The translations under genes were made by a program, and so were the position numbers. Below are positions 8,193-17,433 of a stretch of 64,000 nt of DNA, piece after piece; position 1 is the first letter of the stretch; every line of letters begins with the position of its first letter. A model generated the notes under the pieces. That model saw nothing but the letters and a program-made list of their open reading frames with translations, did not search any database and had not been told where the DNA came from. This stretch comes from Hymenobacter metallicola (GTDB taxonomy: Bacteria; Bacteroidota; Bacteroidia; Cytophagales; Hymenobacteraceae): the NCBI RefSeq assembly GCF_004745645.1, contig NZ_SRMB01000002.1, positions 682,001 through 746,000 on the forward strand. Direction: 5' to 3'.

Positions 8193-10184
8193 TTACTGCT
8201 GGTAGCCGGCCAGCTGCCGCATGCGGGCCGGGTCGTAGGCACGGCCATCTTTGACTACCAGCTTCACGCGGCGCAGGTTCTGAATTTGCTCCAGCGGGTT
8301 GCCTTCCACCAGCACGAGGTCGGCCTGCTTGCCCACGTCGATAGAGCCGCTCTGCTGGTCGCGCTTCATAACCCGGGCCGGCGTGATGGTGGCCGTTTGC
8401 AGGGCCTGCAGCGGCGTGAGGCCGGCCTGCACGTAGAGCTCCAGCTCCCGGTCGAGGCTGGTGCCGGGGAAGCCCATGTCGGTGCCGGCCACGAGGGTAA
8501 CGCCCTGGTCGTAGAGCACTTTCACCAGCTGGTACAGGCTCAGCAGCATGGGTTTGTACTCGGCCACCACCTTGGGTTCGGCCCCCATGGTCTGGAACAG
8601 AACCTGCAGGGGCTGGGGCAACCTGGCGAAGGCGGGCTCCAGCTTGGTAATATCCTCGTTGGTAGGCCGGAGCGAGAGTTCGTACACGCCCAGCGTCGGG
8701 TCGAGTACGGTGTTGTGGGCCTTCAAAAACCGGTAAGCCCGCAGGCTGGTCGTATCCTGGAAGTCGATGGAACGGTCGGCATTCCGCTTAAGCACGGAAG
8801 CCACGTAGGGCAAGTGGTTTACCTGGTCCATGCCCGCCGCTACGCCCTGGTAGAGGTTCATGCCGTCGGGAATATGGCCCGTAACGGACAGCCCCAGCCG
8901 GTGGGCTTCGGCGCAGATGGCCTTCACGATTTCGGGCTTCAGGGAGCTGTAGAGCTTGATTTGCGCGAAGCCATTATCCTTGTAGCGCTGCACTACCTGG
9001 GCTGCTTCGGCCGGGGTATTGGCCCGGATAATTCCCAGGGGCCGCTTGCCGTCGCCATCAATGATACCGGCCTTGAGAATGCGAGGCCCCACGCCTTTGT
9101 TGCTGTCGATGGCCTGCTGAATGGCGTTGATGTAGCTAAACTCGTTGCCACAGTCGCGCACGGTCGTCACGCCGGCGGCCAGGTAGGCGGGGCCCCACTC
9201 GGCCTGCTGAAAGTGGGCGTGCATGTCCCAGAGGCCCGGCACCAGGGTTTGCCCGGCCGCCTGAATGACCTCGGCCTTGCGGGGCACTTTCACCTTACCC
9301 ACCGGCCCCACAGTGGTAATCTTGCCGTTTTCGATGAGCACCACCTGGTTGGGCAGCAGCTTGCCATTGACCACATCGAGCACCGCGCCACCCGTTATAG
9401 CCAGCACCGTTTTGGCCTTGGGCTGGGCGGCCTGAGCCCCGGCCTCGGCCGTAAACAGGCGCATGCCGTGGGTGGCGGCCCGGGCAATGAGCGTGGGTAG
9501 CAGGCTTGCGTAGGGCTGCCACACCATTTCGAGCTTGTCGCCCTCGGCGTCGTTGGTAATGATGCCGAACAGCCGGCCCTGCTGGTCGGTCCAGAGCAGC
9601 TCATTGCCCCACACCAGCCCCTTGATAACGTAGCGCTCCAGCACCAGGGGCTTGTTCTGAAACGTGAGCGTATCCTGCCCGTCGCGGCTGATTTGCACCG
9701 CCCCCGCGGGCAGCGTGGCAATGGAAGCCGGCTGCCCGTGCTGCTGCCAGTAGCGCAAAAGCAGCATTTGGCCCGTGCCCGGCGAGTAGCCCGCCACCGG
9801 GAAACTCAGCGGCGCGACGGGCTGGGTGGTTACTTTATCGTCGACGCGCACGTAGGCCTGCCCGTTGCGAATCTCGATAGAGTCGCCGATGCTGGACATG
9901 CGGGAGGTTTTGCCCTTCACCACCAGCGTCAGCGGCTCGCCGGTCGGCGTCACGGCCAGGCGGGCGCGTAGGGGCACAGGGGAACCCCGGTCCACAAACT
10001 TGAAGTCCACGTGGTAAGTCAGAGCCTGGGCCGTGCGCGTGAGGCGGTAGGTTTCCTTGCCGATGGGCTGCTCAAACTTGTGCAATACAAACGTGCCGCT
10101 GTCGGCCGGCGCGGGCAGGGTTGGAGACTGGGCCAGGGCTGGCGTACCGCCCAGCAGAGCCAGCCATAAAGAATAGCTTTTCAT
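8193..10184 (-). CDS. Secreted amidohydrolase family protein
   Basis: A 663-residue protein with a signal peptide (MKSYSLWLALLGGTPALAQ). The first ~230 residues form a beta-rich secreted domain. The rest is an amidohydrolase-superfamily TIM barrel: the metal-binding HxH is in LWDMHAHFQ at about residue 320, a His in VTGHIPDG, and the late Asp in VAGTDMGFPG. The closing segment GSIDVGKQADLVLVEGNP is the family's C-terminal signature. It probably hydrolyses a C-N bond, as in imidazolonepropionase-like or prolidase-like members; substrate unknown. Confidence 0.88.
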   Translation of the reverse strand: MKSYSLWLALLGGTPALAQSPTLPAPADSGTFVLHKFEQPIGKETYRLTRTAQALTYHVDFKFVDRGSPVPLRARLAVTPTGEPLTLVVKGKTSRMSSIGDSIEIRNGQAYVRVDDKVTTQPVAPLSFPVAGYSPGTGQMLLLRYWQQHGQPASIATLPAGAVQISRDGQDTLTFQNKPLVLERYVIKGLVWGNELLWTDQQGRLFGIITNDAEGDKLEMVWQPYASLLPTLIARAATHGMRLFTAEAGAQAAQPKAKTVLAITGGAVLDVVNGKLLPNQVVLIENGKITTVGPVGKVKVPRKAEVIQAAGQTLVPGLWDMHAHFQQAEWGPAYLAAGVTTVRDCGNEFSYINAIQQAIDSNKGVGPRILKAGIIDGDGKRPLGIIRANTPAEAAQVVQRYKDNGFAQIKLYSSLKPEIVKAICAEAHRLGLSVTGHIPDGMNLYQGVAAGMDQVNHLPYVASVLKRNADRSIDFQDTTSLRAYRFLKAHNTVLDPTLGVYELSLRPTNEDITKLEPAFARLPQPLQVLFQTMGAEPKVVAEYKPMLLSLYQLVKVLYDQGVTLVAGTDMGFPGTSLDRELELYVQAGLTPLQALQTATITPARVMKRDQQSGSIDVGKQADLVLVEGNPLEQIQNLRRVKLVVKDGRAYDPARMRQLAGYQQ

Positions 10185-10251
10185 TGAAATACGCGTCGGG
10201 AATAGTTTTTACTACTGTATGCGGGGTTGGCAATATTAAGCAGATTTCATA

Positions 10252-10275
10252 AATTACGAAATAATTCGTAGTAAT
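10252..10275. promoter_or_regulatory. AT-rich imperfect palindrome upstream of amidohydrolase gene
   Basis: AATTACGAA and TTCGTAGTAATT form an imperfect inverted repeat in an AT-rich stretch about 70-90 bp upstream of the amidohydrolase start. This could be an operator. There is no sequence proof beyond symmetry. Confidence 0.3.
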
Positions 10276-10285
10276 TCGCCAGCAA

Positions 10286-10313
10286 AAGGCCCTTACCGTG
10301 TGGCAAGGGCCTT
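10286..10313 (-). terminator. Terminator hairpin after the lipoprotein gene
   Basis: AAGGCCCTT pairs with AAGGGCCTT across an 10-nt loop; on the minus strand TTTT follows. It lies just beyond the stop of the lipoprotein gene. Confidence 0.6.
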
Positions 10314-10335
10314 GAGCGGGTTGTTAGACTACCGC

Positions 10336-11010
10336 TTAGTTCTTGATTTTCACTTGGCCGTCGTCGGCGTCGCGCTTCACTTTGGTACCGTTGCGGTATT
10401 CCACCTTGGTGTCGCCGTCGGCGTCAATCTTGACGGTTTTGCCATTGGCGTACTTAATCTTGGTTTCGCCGTTTTTGTCCCGGTCATATTCCACGATGCG
10501 GGAGCCGCGACGGGCGGGGCGGGCCGCCGGCGCGGCGGCCGTAGTAGTCGTGGTGGTTTCTTCGGTGGTCGTCGTTGTCACCGTGCCATCGTCGTAGCCC
10601 GAGCCGTAGTAGCGGCTGCGGTTGCTCTGGTAGGTATTGTAGCGGGTCTCGTCGTTGAACACGGTCTTGATTTCATTATCCGTGTCGGTATCCACCTGGC
10701 GCATGGCCACGTACTGCCCGGTGGTGTCGGTCGAGTAGCGGCTTTGCAGCTCGCCCAGGCGCTGGGCCCGGGTGTAGTACACGCGGCGCACCTGGCGCAC
10801 TTGGGCCGTATCGGTGATGCCCAGGTCGCTGGTTACCTGATCGGCTACGCGGTAGCCCTGGTCGCGGTAAAGCACATCGTTGTCGGCCACTACGGCCGTA
10901 TCGGCCGAGGGCGTCTGGGCCGCATCCACGGCGGCGGCTTTGTCGCGGTTGCAGGAAGAGCCCAGGGTGAGGGCGGCCGCGCAGGAAAGCAGAAGCAGGG
11001 TATTTTTCAT
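10336..11010 (-). CDS. Lipoprotein of unknown function with Thr-rich linker
   Basis: A 224-residue protein with a lipoprotein signal (LTLGSSC, Cys near residue 20). The middle has a Thr/Glu-rich low-complexity run (VTTTTTEETTTTTT) followed by Ala/Pro/Arg-rich linker. The last 60 residues consist of three similar short strands (GETKIKYANGKTVKID, GDTKVEYRNGTKVKRD, DDGQVKIKN) that look like a small beta-repeat. I do not recognise a family. The location would be the inner leaflet of the outer membrane or the cell surface. Strong Thr and charge bias suggests an extended spacer, possibly glycosylated as in other Bacteroidota (inference). Confidence 0.65.
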   Translation of the reverse strand: MKNTLLLLSCAAALTLGSSCNRDKAAAVDAAQTPSADTAVVADNDVLYRDQGYRVADQVTSDLGITDTAQVRQVRRVYYTRAQRLGELQSRYSTDTTGQYVAMRQVDTDTDNEIKTVFNDETRYNTYQSNRSRYYGSGYDDGTVTTTTTEETTTTTTAAAPAARPARRGSRIVEYDRDKNGETKIKYANGKTVKIDADGDTKVEYRNGTKVKRDADDGQVKIKN

Positions 11011-11252
11011 GATTCAAGCAATAGGTTGAGAAAACACGCGGACCAGGCGGCCCACCGTTGGGCGCTAGTACGGAGGAGGTCGGGGTGAGGTTGGGGAGGT
11101 GGCGCGCGCCGCTTTTTGCGTACCTTACCAACCGAAGCGGCAGCGCCCGAACTTTCGCGGATATATAGCTGTAGTATAGTATATTTACTACACCTCCGGC
11201 GCATCTACCGTCCTAGTCTCGGGCCGCGCCTAACCACCTAACCAAGAACACT

Positions 11253-11738
11253 ATGGGGAAATCCCAAGCATCCTTTGGCAAAAAGGAAAACGAAAAAAAG
11301 CGCCAGAAGAAGAAAAACGAAAAAGCTGAGCGCAAGGAAGAGCGGCAGGCCAGCGCCAAAAAAGGACAGAGCCTGGACGAGATGCTCGCCTACGTCGATG
11401 AGTTTGGCAATATTTCTTCGACCCCGCCCGACCCGACCCGCAAAAAGCAGGAAATTAAGGCCGAGGATATCCGCATTGCGGTAGCCAAGCAGGAAGACAT
11501 GGAACAGGAAGACCCGCTGCGCAAAGGCACCGTGGCCTTTTTCAACGAGTCGAAGGGCTACGGCTTTATTAAGGATCAGGAAACCCAGGAAAGCATTTTT
11601 GTGCACGCCAACGGTCTGCTGAACCCTATCAAGGAAAACGACAAGGTGACTTTCGAGGTAGAAATGGGCCAGAAAGGCCCTACGGCCGTGCGCGTGAAAG
11701 CCGCCGTGCCCCCGGCTCCGGCTGCGCCGGCGCTGTAG
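11253..11738 (+). CDS. Cold-shock-domain protein with basic N-terminal extension
   Basis: A 161-residue protein. The C-terminal half is a cold-shock domain with RNP1-like KGYGFIKD and RNP2-like SIFVHANGL, preceded by KGTVAFFNESKG. The first 45 residues are almost entirely Lys/Glu/Arg/Gln, a flexible RNA-binding tail common in Bacteroidota cold-shock proteins. It probably acts as an RNA chaperone. The tail after the domain is Ala/Pro-rich. The gene has its own strong terminator and appears monocistronic. Confidence 0.92.
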   Translation: MGKSQASFGKKENEKKRQKKKNEKAERKEERQASAKKGQSLDEMLAYVDEFGNISSTPPDPTRKKQEIKAEDIRIAVAKQEDMEQEDPLRKGTVAFFNESKGYGFIKDQETQESIFVHANGLLNPIKENDKVTFEVEMGQKGPTAVRVKAAVPPAPAAPAL

Positions 11739-11765
11739 GTACCCCTACCCTATTCCATAGCTGCG

Positions 11766-11803
11766 AAAAGGCTGAAGCTCCCCGGGGAGCTTCAGCCTTT
11801 TTT
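11766..11803 (+). terminator. Strong rho-independent terminator
   Basis: AAAGGCTGAAGCTCCCC is directly followed by its complement and then TTTTTT. It lies 28 bp after the cold-shock gene. Confidence 0.9.
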
Positions 11804-11843
11804 GTTTGGCCGGGATGTTTCGCCCCGTTTCGGCAAGTCTCGC

Positions 11844-11851
11844 TAGCTTTG
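11844..11851 (+). promoter_or_regulatory. -7 element TAGCTTTG upstream of rlmF
   Basis: TAGCTTTG followed by G matches TAnnTTTG and lies about 49 bp before the rlmF ATG. No TTG is present at the expected -33 spacing, so the call rests on the -7 box alone. Confidence 0.35.
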
Positions 11852-11899
11852 GCGGGTACCGGCCCGCGCCGGGCTTTTGCTTTCTTACTTTCTGGCCTG

Positions 11900-12865
11900 A
11901 TGACCCACCCTTCCCCTGATACGCCCGCCGACAAAGACGGCCTGCACCCGCGCAACCGCCACCGGGGCCGCTACGACTTTCCGGCCCTGGTGCAGACGTC
12001 GCCCGAGCTGGCCCGGTTTGTCGTGGTCAATGCCTACGGCAACGAGTCGGTTGACTTTAACAATCCGGCGGCGGTAAAGGCGCTGAATCAGGCCCTGCTG
12101 CGCCACTTCTACCACGTGCAGCTCTGGGATATTCCGGCCGGCTACCTGGCCCCACCCATTCCGGGCCGGGCCGACTACCTGCACTACCTGGCCGACCTGC
12201 TGGCCGAAACCAACCAGGGCCCCGTCCCGACCGGTAAGCGGGTGCGGGTGCTGGATGTAGGCGTGGGCGCCAACTGCATCTACCCGATTATCGGCCACCA
12301 CGAGTACGGCTGGCGCTTCGTGGGCTCCGACGTCGACCCCGTGGCCGTACGCGTGGCCAAGCAGATTGTAGCCGGCAACCCCGGCCTGGCCGGGGCCGTG
12401 GACGTGCGTTTGCAGCCCGCATCGGCCGACATTTTCACCGGCATCATTAAGCCCGGGGAGCTGTTTGACCTGACGTTGTGCAACCCGCCTTTTCACGGCT
12501 CCCCAGCCGAAGCCGAGGCTACTAACCGGCGCAAAAACCAGAACCTGGGCAGCGGCCCAGCGGCGGGCCCCAACTTCGGCGGGCAGCCCAACGAGCTGTG
12601 GTACCCGGGCGGGGAGGCCACCTTTACCTGGCGCCTGGCCCAGGACAGTGCCCTGCACCGCGCCAACTGCCTCTGGTTCTCGACGCTCATCTCGAAAAAG
12701 GAAACCCTGCCGGGCCTCTACAAAACCCTGCAGAAGCTCGGCGCCGCCGATGTGCGCACCATTGGCATGAGCCAGGGCCAGAAAGTGAGCCGCCTGGTAG
12801 CCTGGACGTTTCTGGACGCCGAAGCCCAGCAGCAGTGGCGGCAGCGGCGCTGGCTGAGCAGCTAG
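11900..12865 (+). CDS. rlmF: 23S rRNA (adenine(1618)-N(6))-methyltransferase RlmF
   Basis: A 321-residue protein. The start HPRNRHRGRYDFPAL is diagnostic for the RlmF/METTL16-type methyltransferases. The SAM-binding motif is VLDVGVGANCIYP, the acidic loop is GSDVDPVAV, and the catalytic NPPF lies at residues 195-198 within LCNPPFHGS. The enzyme transfers a methyl group from SAM to N6 of A1618 (E. coli numbering) of 23S rRNA. I chose the ATG before THPSPDT instead of the upstream GTG-like start because the upstream 17 residues are not conserved-looking and overlap the promoter-like element. Confidence 0.95.
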   Translation: MTHPSPDTPADKDGLHPRNRHRGRYDFPALVQTSPELARFVVVNAYGNESVDFNNPAAVKALNQALLRHFYHVQLWDIPAGYLAPPIPGRADYLHYLADLLAETNQGPVPTGKRVRVLDVGVGANCIYPIIGHHEYGWRFVGSDVDPVAVRVAKQIVAGNPGLAGAVDVRLQPASADIFTGIIKPGELFDLTLCNPPFHGSPAEAEATNRRKNQNLGSGPAAGPNFGGQPNELWYPGGEATFTWRLAQDSALHRANCLWFSTLISKKETLPGLYKTLQKLGAADVRTIGMSQGQKVSRLVAWTFLDAEAQQQWRQRRWLSS

Positions 12866-12954
12866 TTTTGGTGGCCGGCCAGGGCAGAATGACCAGAGCA
12901 ATGCCGTACTTTTAGGGCTTATACCCTCTATTTGGCTCTACTACTACCCTTTGC

Positions 12955-15606
12955 ATGGTACGTCTACTCAGGCAGCTGGCCCGCCGGGGCGGGTTGCTGC
13001 TCGCGTGTTTTTTATTTTTTCAAACGGCCGTAGCCCAAACGCCCACCACGCTCTGGCAACAGGCTTTCGGGGGCACCTCCCGCGACCACCTGACCCAGAT
13101 GGTGCCGACCCCGGATGGCGGCTGCCTGCTGGGCGGCCCCTCCGACTCCGGCCTTTCGGGCAATAAAACCACCGCGCAGGTTGGGTTTTGGGTTATCAAG
13201 CTCGACGCCAGCGGCACCAAGCAGTGGGAACGAGTACATGGCAACAGCGTGGGACTGGGCCTCACCCGAATGGAACTGACTGCCGACGGGGGCTACATCC
13301 TGGCCGGCTCATCGGCCGCGGGGGCTTCGGCCGACAAAAGCCAGCCCAGCCGCGGGGCCGAAGACTACTGGGTGCTCAAGATTGATAAAAACGGGAGCAA
13401 GCAGTGGGACCGCACCTTCGGGGACTCTGCCCGCGAGCTGCTGGGCGCTGTCAAGCCCACTACCGACGGCGGCTACCTGCTGGGTGGCTACTCCTCCTCG
13501 GGCATCTCGGGCGACAAAACCCAACCCAGCCGCGGCCGTGACGACTACTGGGTGGTTAAAATTGACGGCAACGGCACTAAGCTCTGGGACCGAACTCTGG
13601 GGGGTAGCGAGTCGGACCAGGGCCTCACGCTGACGGCGAGCCGGGATGGGGGCTGCCTGGTGGGCGGCTACGCTTTGTCAGGCATTTCGGGCGACAAAAC
13701 CCAGGCTATCCGCGGCTCGGTGGATTTTTGGGCCGTGAAGCTCGACGGCAACGGCACCAAGGAGTGGGACCGCACCTACGGGGGCAATGTCACGGATATT
13801 CTGACCCAGATTTGCCAAACGCCCGACGATGGCTACCTGCTCGGGGGCTACTCGGGCTCCGACTTGTCTGGCGACCGAACCCAGCCCAACCGGGGCAGCG
13901 ACGACTACTGGGTGGTAAAGATCAACTCCCGGGGCGAGAAAGAATGGGACAGCTCCTTTGGCGGCAGCGGGCAGGATGACTTGCGGGCCCTGCAGCCGAC
14001 GGCCGACGGCGGCTACCTGCTGGGCGGCGAATCATCGAGTGGCACTTCTCCCGATAAGTCGCAGCCCAACCGCGGCTTCTACGATTACTGGGTTCTAAAA
14101 CTCGATGGGCGGGGCCGCAAGCAGTGGGACCGCACCTTCGGCACGGCCGGTTCCGACCAGGTTGGCGCAGTGCTGCAAAACCCCGACGGCACCTTTCTGG
14201 TGGGCGGCCTTTCGAGCGGGGGCTTTTCCGGCGACCGGACCGGGCCCAGCTACGGCGACACGGATTTCTGGGTGCTAAAGCTCGGCGCGACACCCGCCGC
14301 TAGCCCGGCCCGCACCGAAATCCGGGGCGACTCGGTGCTCTGCGGCGGGCAGGTACTGCTGACGGCCACCACGAGTGTACCGGCCGCCTCTTTCCGCTGG
14401 AACACCGGCGCGACGACCCGCAGCCTCGTGGCCACCCAGCTCGGGACCTATTCGGTCACCGTTACCTTCCCCGATGGCCAAACCGCCACCGACCAGCAGG
14501 TAGTGGAGCCTTTCACCAAAAAAGTGCGCATCACCGGCGACTCGGTGCTGTGTGCCGGCCGCATGGGTCGCCTGACCGGTATAGCGGCCGGGGCCGACGG
14601 CTACTACTGGAGCACCGGCGACAGCGCCGCTACCATTACCGTGCAGCAGCCCGGCACCTACACTGTCACGGCCTACTTCGGCGTCAGCTGCTCGGCCACC
14701 CGCCAGATTGTGGTGCAGCAGGTGGGCGCCAGCATCAGCGGGCCCAGTCAACTATGCACGGGGGCCAGCGGGGTGCTGACGGTAGCGGCCCCCGGCGCTA
14801 CGCAGCTGCGCTGGAGCACGGGTGCCACCACGGCCACGCTGCCCGTAAGCCAGGCCGGCACCTACAGCGTGGTAGCCACCTTCCCCAACGGCTGCACTGC
14901 CACGGCCACCCAGGTTGTGACAATGGCTGCGGCTCCCCTACGCATTATCGGCGGGCCCACGCTGTGCGCTCAGCAGCCCGTGGCCCTGACGGCCGAAGCG
15001 CCCGGGGCCGTGAGTTACCGTTGGAACACCGGGGCTACCACGGCCAGCATCAGCGTCAGCCAGCCCGGGACCTATTCGGTGGAAACTACCTATGCCAACG
15101 GGTGCCGCAACCAGGCCCAGCAGCAAGTGCAGCAGCCCACTCTTGCAAATGCCAGCCTGGGGGCCGACACCACCTTGTGCGCGGGCCGGTCCTTGGTGTT
15201 GCGCGTGCCCGCGGCCCTGCTGGCGGCGGGCTACCCGTACCAGTGGTCAGATGGCACCCAGGCGCCTCTTCTGACGGCGCGCCAGCCGGGCACCTACGCC
15301 CTGACCTACACCACTCCCTGCGGTCCGGAAACCATTCAGCGCCGCATCAGTCTGGGCGACTGCCAGCCGCCAGCCAACATCATTACGCCCAACGATGACA
15401 AGGTAAATGACCGGTGGGTCGTCCAGGGTTTGCCCAATGGGGATTACGCCCTGGAAATATACACGCGCTGGGGCCGCAAGGTATACGAGGCCGCCGTTTA
15501 CCACCAGGAGTGGGGCCCGGGTGTGGCGGCCGGCACGTACTATTATCTATTGCGGCACCATAGCACTGGCCAAACGTACCGGGGCTGGATAACGGTGGCG
15601 CAGTAG
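12955..15606 (+). CDS. T9SS type B cargo: seven-repeat propeller-like module plus Ig-like repeats
   Basis: An 883-residue secreted protein. After a signal peptide ending at AVAQT come seven repeats of about 60 residues (30-442), each with KxWDRTFGG, DGGYLLGG, SGDKTQPSRG and DYWVVKIDGNGT. Then five Cys-containing Ig/PKD-like modules (446-785) repeat the pattern GDSVLC...WNTGATT...GTYSV. The last 80 residues match the gliding-motility-associated C-terminal (CHU_C, type B) sorting domain: NIITPNDDKVNDRW, YTRWGRKVYE and AGTYYYLL. The protein should cross the outer membrane by the type IX system and stay surface-attached or be shed. Binding partners unknown. The N-terminal module is shared with the type A protein at 31.8 kb. 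Confidence 0.88.
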   Translation: MVRLLRQLARRGGLLLACFLFFQTAVAQTPTTLWQQAFGGTSRDHLTQMVPTPDGGCLLGGPSDSGLSGNKTTAQVGFWVIKLDASGTKQWERVHGNSVGLGLTRMELTADGGYILAGSSAAGASADKSQPSRGAEDYWVLKIDKNGSKQWDRTFGDSARELLGAVKPTTDGGYLLGGYSSSGISGDKTQPSRGRDDYWVVKIDGNGTKLWDRTLGGSESDQGLTLTASRDGGCLVGGYALSGISGDKTQAIRGSVDFWAVKLDGNGTKEWDRTYGGNVTDILTQICQTPDDGYLLGGYSGSDLSGDRTQPNRGSDDYWVVKINSRGEKEWDSSFGGSGQDDLRALQPTADGGYLLGGESSSGTSPDKSQPNRGFYDYWVLKLDGRGRKQWDRTFGTAGSDQVGAVLQNPDGTFLVGGLSSGGFSGDRTGPSYGDTDFWVLKLGATPAASPARTEIRGDSVLCGGQVLLTATTSVPAASFRWNTGATTRSLVATQLGTYSVTVTFPDGQTATDQQVVEPFTKKVRITGDSVLCAGRMGRLTGIAAGADGYYWSTGDSAATITVQQPGTYTVTAYFGVSCSATRQIVVQQVGASISGPSQLCTGASGVLTVAAPGATQLRWSTGATTATLPVSQAGTYSVVATFPNGCTATATQVVTMAAAPLRIIGGPTLCAQQPVALTAEAPGAVSYRWNTGATTASISVSQPGTYSVETTYANGCRNQAQQQVQQPTLANASLGADTTLCAGRSLVLRVPAALLAAGYPYQWSDGTQAPLLTARQPGTYALTYTTPCGPETIQRRISLGDCQPPANIITPNDDKVNDRWVVQGLPNGDYALEIYTRWGRKVYEAAVYHQEWGPGVAAGTYYYLLRHHSTGQTYRGWITVAQ

Positions 15607-15695
15607 CGCCGGCCTGACCAACCTACCCTAATGGGCTGGGCTGGTCTTTTATCTTGAGTCCTTTCAACGGGTTCAGTGCCCGGCGCTTTCTGCTC

Positions 15696-17204
15696 ATGCG
15701 TAAGTATATCCTCTTTCTGACCTGGCTGGTGTTGGCCTTGCTGCCCCCGGCTACCCGCGCCCAGACCCGCCCGGCCGAATCTTACTTAACGACTATTCCG
15801 GACCCCAAAACCCTGGGGGAACGCTACGTGAGTGACCCGGACCACGTGCTGCAGCCCGCCACGGTGCAGCAGCTCAACCAGGTGCTGCGCGGCCTCGACC
15901 AGCGGGGGCGGGCCCATATCGACGTGGTGCTCACGCGCAGCATCGGCCCGGCAGTGCCCAAAACCGCCGCCACGGCCCTGTTCAACCGCTGGCAGATCGG
16001 GGACCCGGACAAGAACAACGGCCTGCTGCTCTTGCTCGTGCTCGACCAGCGCCGGGTCGAGTTCGAAACCGGCTACGGACTGGAAGCCGACCTGCCCGAC
16101 ATTCTCTGCTACCGCATTCAGCAGCGCTACATGCTGCCTTACTTGCGTGAGGAGCAATACGACGAGGCCGTGCGCCAGGGCGTGGCCGCCATCATCCGCC
16201 AGCTCCAGACCGGCCACGTAGAGCCCACGGACTCGGTGGCCACGGCCGCAGACACCCTGTTGGCAGCCTCGGATTCATATGCGGCTCCCGACCAGCAGCT
16301 ACCCGCCGAGCCGGTAGCCGCCGTGGATGCGGCGGCCTGGGGCGAGTGGACCGTGCTGGGCGTGACGGCCGGAGTTTCTTTTCTGCTCCTCTCAGTACTG
16401 GTACTGTGGCTGAATACGCCCCGGGCCCAAGCCTACCACCCGGCGCTGGGGCTGGGCACCCTGCTGATTCTGCTCCTGGTGGCCGTGGCTATTAGCACCA
16501 CCTTGCCTATCCCGCCCGTGGGGCTAATGGCCTTGTGCTACCTCTGGCCGGGCCTGTATGCCCACGCCTATTTCCGCTTGATCAACCAAGAGCTACAAAC
16601 CCGCTACGCCGGCCAAAGCCGCCATGCCCGCTACCGGTTTCTGCACGAGGCGCACCACGGGCTGGGCTTTATGCGCTACCTGTTTCCGGTGAAACTTGCC
16701 TCCTACTGGCCCCGCTACGAGCAGCAGCTGGCCGAACTGCGCGAGGCCCCCTACGCCTGCCCCACCTGCGCCCAGCCCATGCAGCGCCTCGACGAAGCCC
16801 AGGACGATGCCGCCCTGCAGCCGGGCCAGCGGACGGAGGAGCAGGTGCAGGCCGTGGATTACGACGTGTGGACCTGCCCAGGCTGCCGGCATCAGCTGAT
16901 CCTGGATTACGCCAACCTGAGCACCGACGTAGAAATCTGCACCCAGTGCCGGCACCGCACCGCCCAGCCCCAGCCCGACGAGGTAGTGCAGGTAGCTACT
17001 ACGGCAGCGGCCGGCTGGGGCTGGCACGTGCACGAGTGCGCTTTTTGCCAGCACGTGAAAAAAGAAAAGTACACCATCAGCAAGCTGTCTTCATCCGGCA
17101 GCTCGTCCTCGTCCGGTGGCTCGTCCTCGTTTTCCAGCGGCGGGTCGTTTTCGTCCAGCAGCGGGGGCAGCTCCGGGGGCGGCGGGGCCGGTAGCAGCTG
17201 GTAA
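15696..17204 (+). CDS. TPM-domain membrane protein with zinc-ribbon pairs and Ser/Gly tail
   Basis: A 502-residue protein. A signal peptide (MRKYILFLTWLVLALLP) supports this ATG over a TTG 42 bp upstream. A TPM domain follows (about 25-165), with DPDHVL, FNRWQIGDPDKNNGLLLLLVLDQRRVEF-type core and GYGLEADLPD. Two membrane segments lie near 220-275. Four CxxC pairs (CPTCAQP, CPGCRHQ, CTQCRHR, CAFCQHV) make one or two zinc ribbons on the other side of the membrane. The C-terminus is a Ser/Gly tail resembling the low-complexity tails of YgcG-like TPM proteins. The function of the family is not settled; roles in membrane quality control and photosystem repair are known for other TPM proteins. Confidence 0.82.
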   Translation: MRKYILFLTWLVLALLPPATRAQTRPAESYLTTIPDPKTLGERYVSDPDHVLQPATVQQLNQVLRGLDQRGRAHIDVVLTRSIGPAVPKTAATALFNRWQIGDPDKNNGLLLLLVLDQRRVEFETGYGLEADLPDILCYRIQQRYMLPYLREEQYDEAVRQGVAAIIRQLQTGHVEPTDSVATAADTLLAASDSYAAPDQQLPAEPVAAVDAAAWGEWTVLGVTAGVSFLLLSVLVLWLNTPRAQAYHPALGLGTLLILLLVAVAISTTLPIPPVGLMALCYLWPGLYAHAYFRLINQELQTRYAGQSRHARYRFLHEAHHGLGFMRYLFPVKLASYWPRYEQQLAELREAPYACPTCAQPMQRLDEAQDDAALQPGQRTEEQVQAVDYDVWTCPGCRHQLILDYANLSTDVEICTQCRHRTAQPQPDEVVQVATTAAAGWGWHVHECAFCQHVKKEKYTISKLSSSGSSSSSGGSSSFSSGGSFSSSSGGSSGGGGAGSSW

Positions 17205-17355
17205 GGTAGGCCGGGGCGGGGTCGCACCCGAAAACGACGGCAGCGCCCTGGCCCGCAAACAGGGTTTTACGTTTCGCACGCTCGAAGGCGAAACCATCAC
17301 CCTCTTGGGCCCCGCAATTACCAACGAGGAATTCAAGCTCATCAAAACGCTGTAG
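17205..17355 (+). pseudogene. Possible small coding remnant
   Basis: The frame between the TPM gene stop and TAG at 17353-17355 encodes about 49 protein-like residues (ending ITNEEFKLIKTL) with codon use like neighbouring genes, but has no ATG or GTG inside the gap. The only in-frame ATG is at 17116, inside the Ser/Gly tail of the TPM gene. It could be the end of a decayed gene or a short protein with a non-standard start. Confidence 0.25.
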
Positions 17356-17380
17356 GCTGCAGGTTGAGCCTTCCTGGAAA

Positions 17381-17412
17381 CAACCGCGGCGACCCTGGGG
17401 CCGCCGCGGTTG
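17381..17412. terminator. Bidirectional terminator hairpin
   Basis: CAACCGCGGCG pairs with CGCCGCGGTTG over a 10-nt loop, between the TPM-gene side and the convergent small-protein gene. Confidence 0.65.
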
Positions 17413-17433
17413 GGTTACTGCGCACAGATGGGC

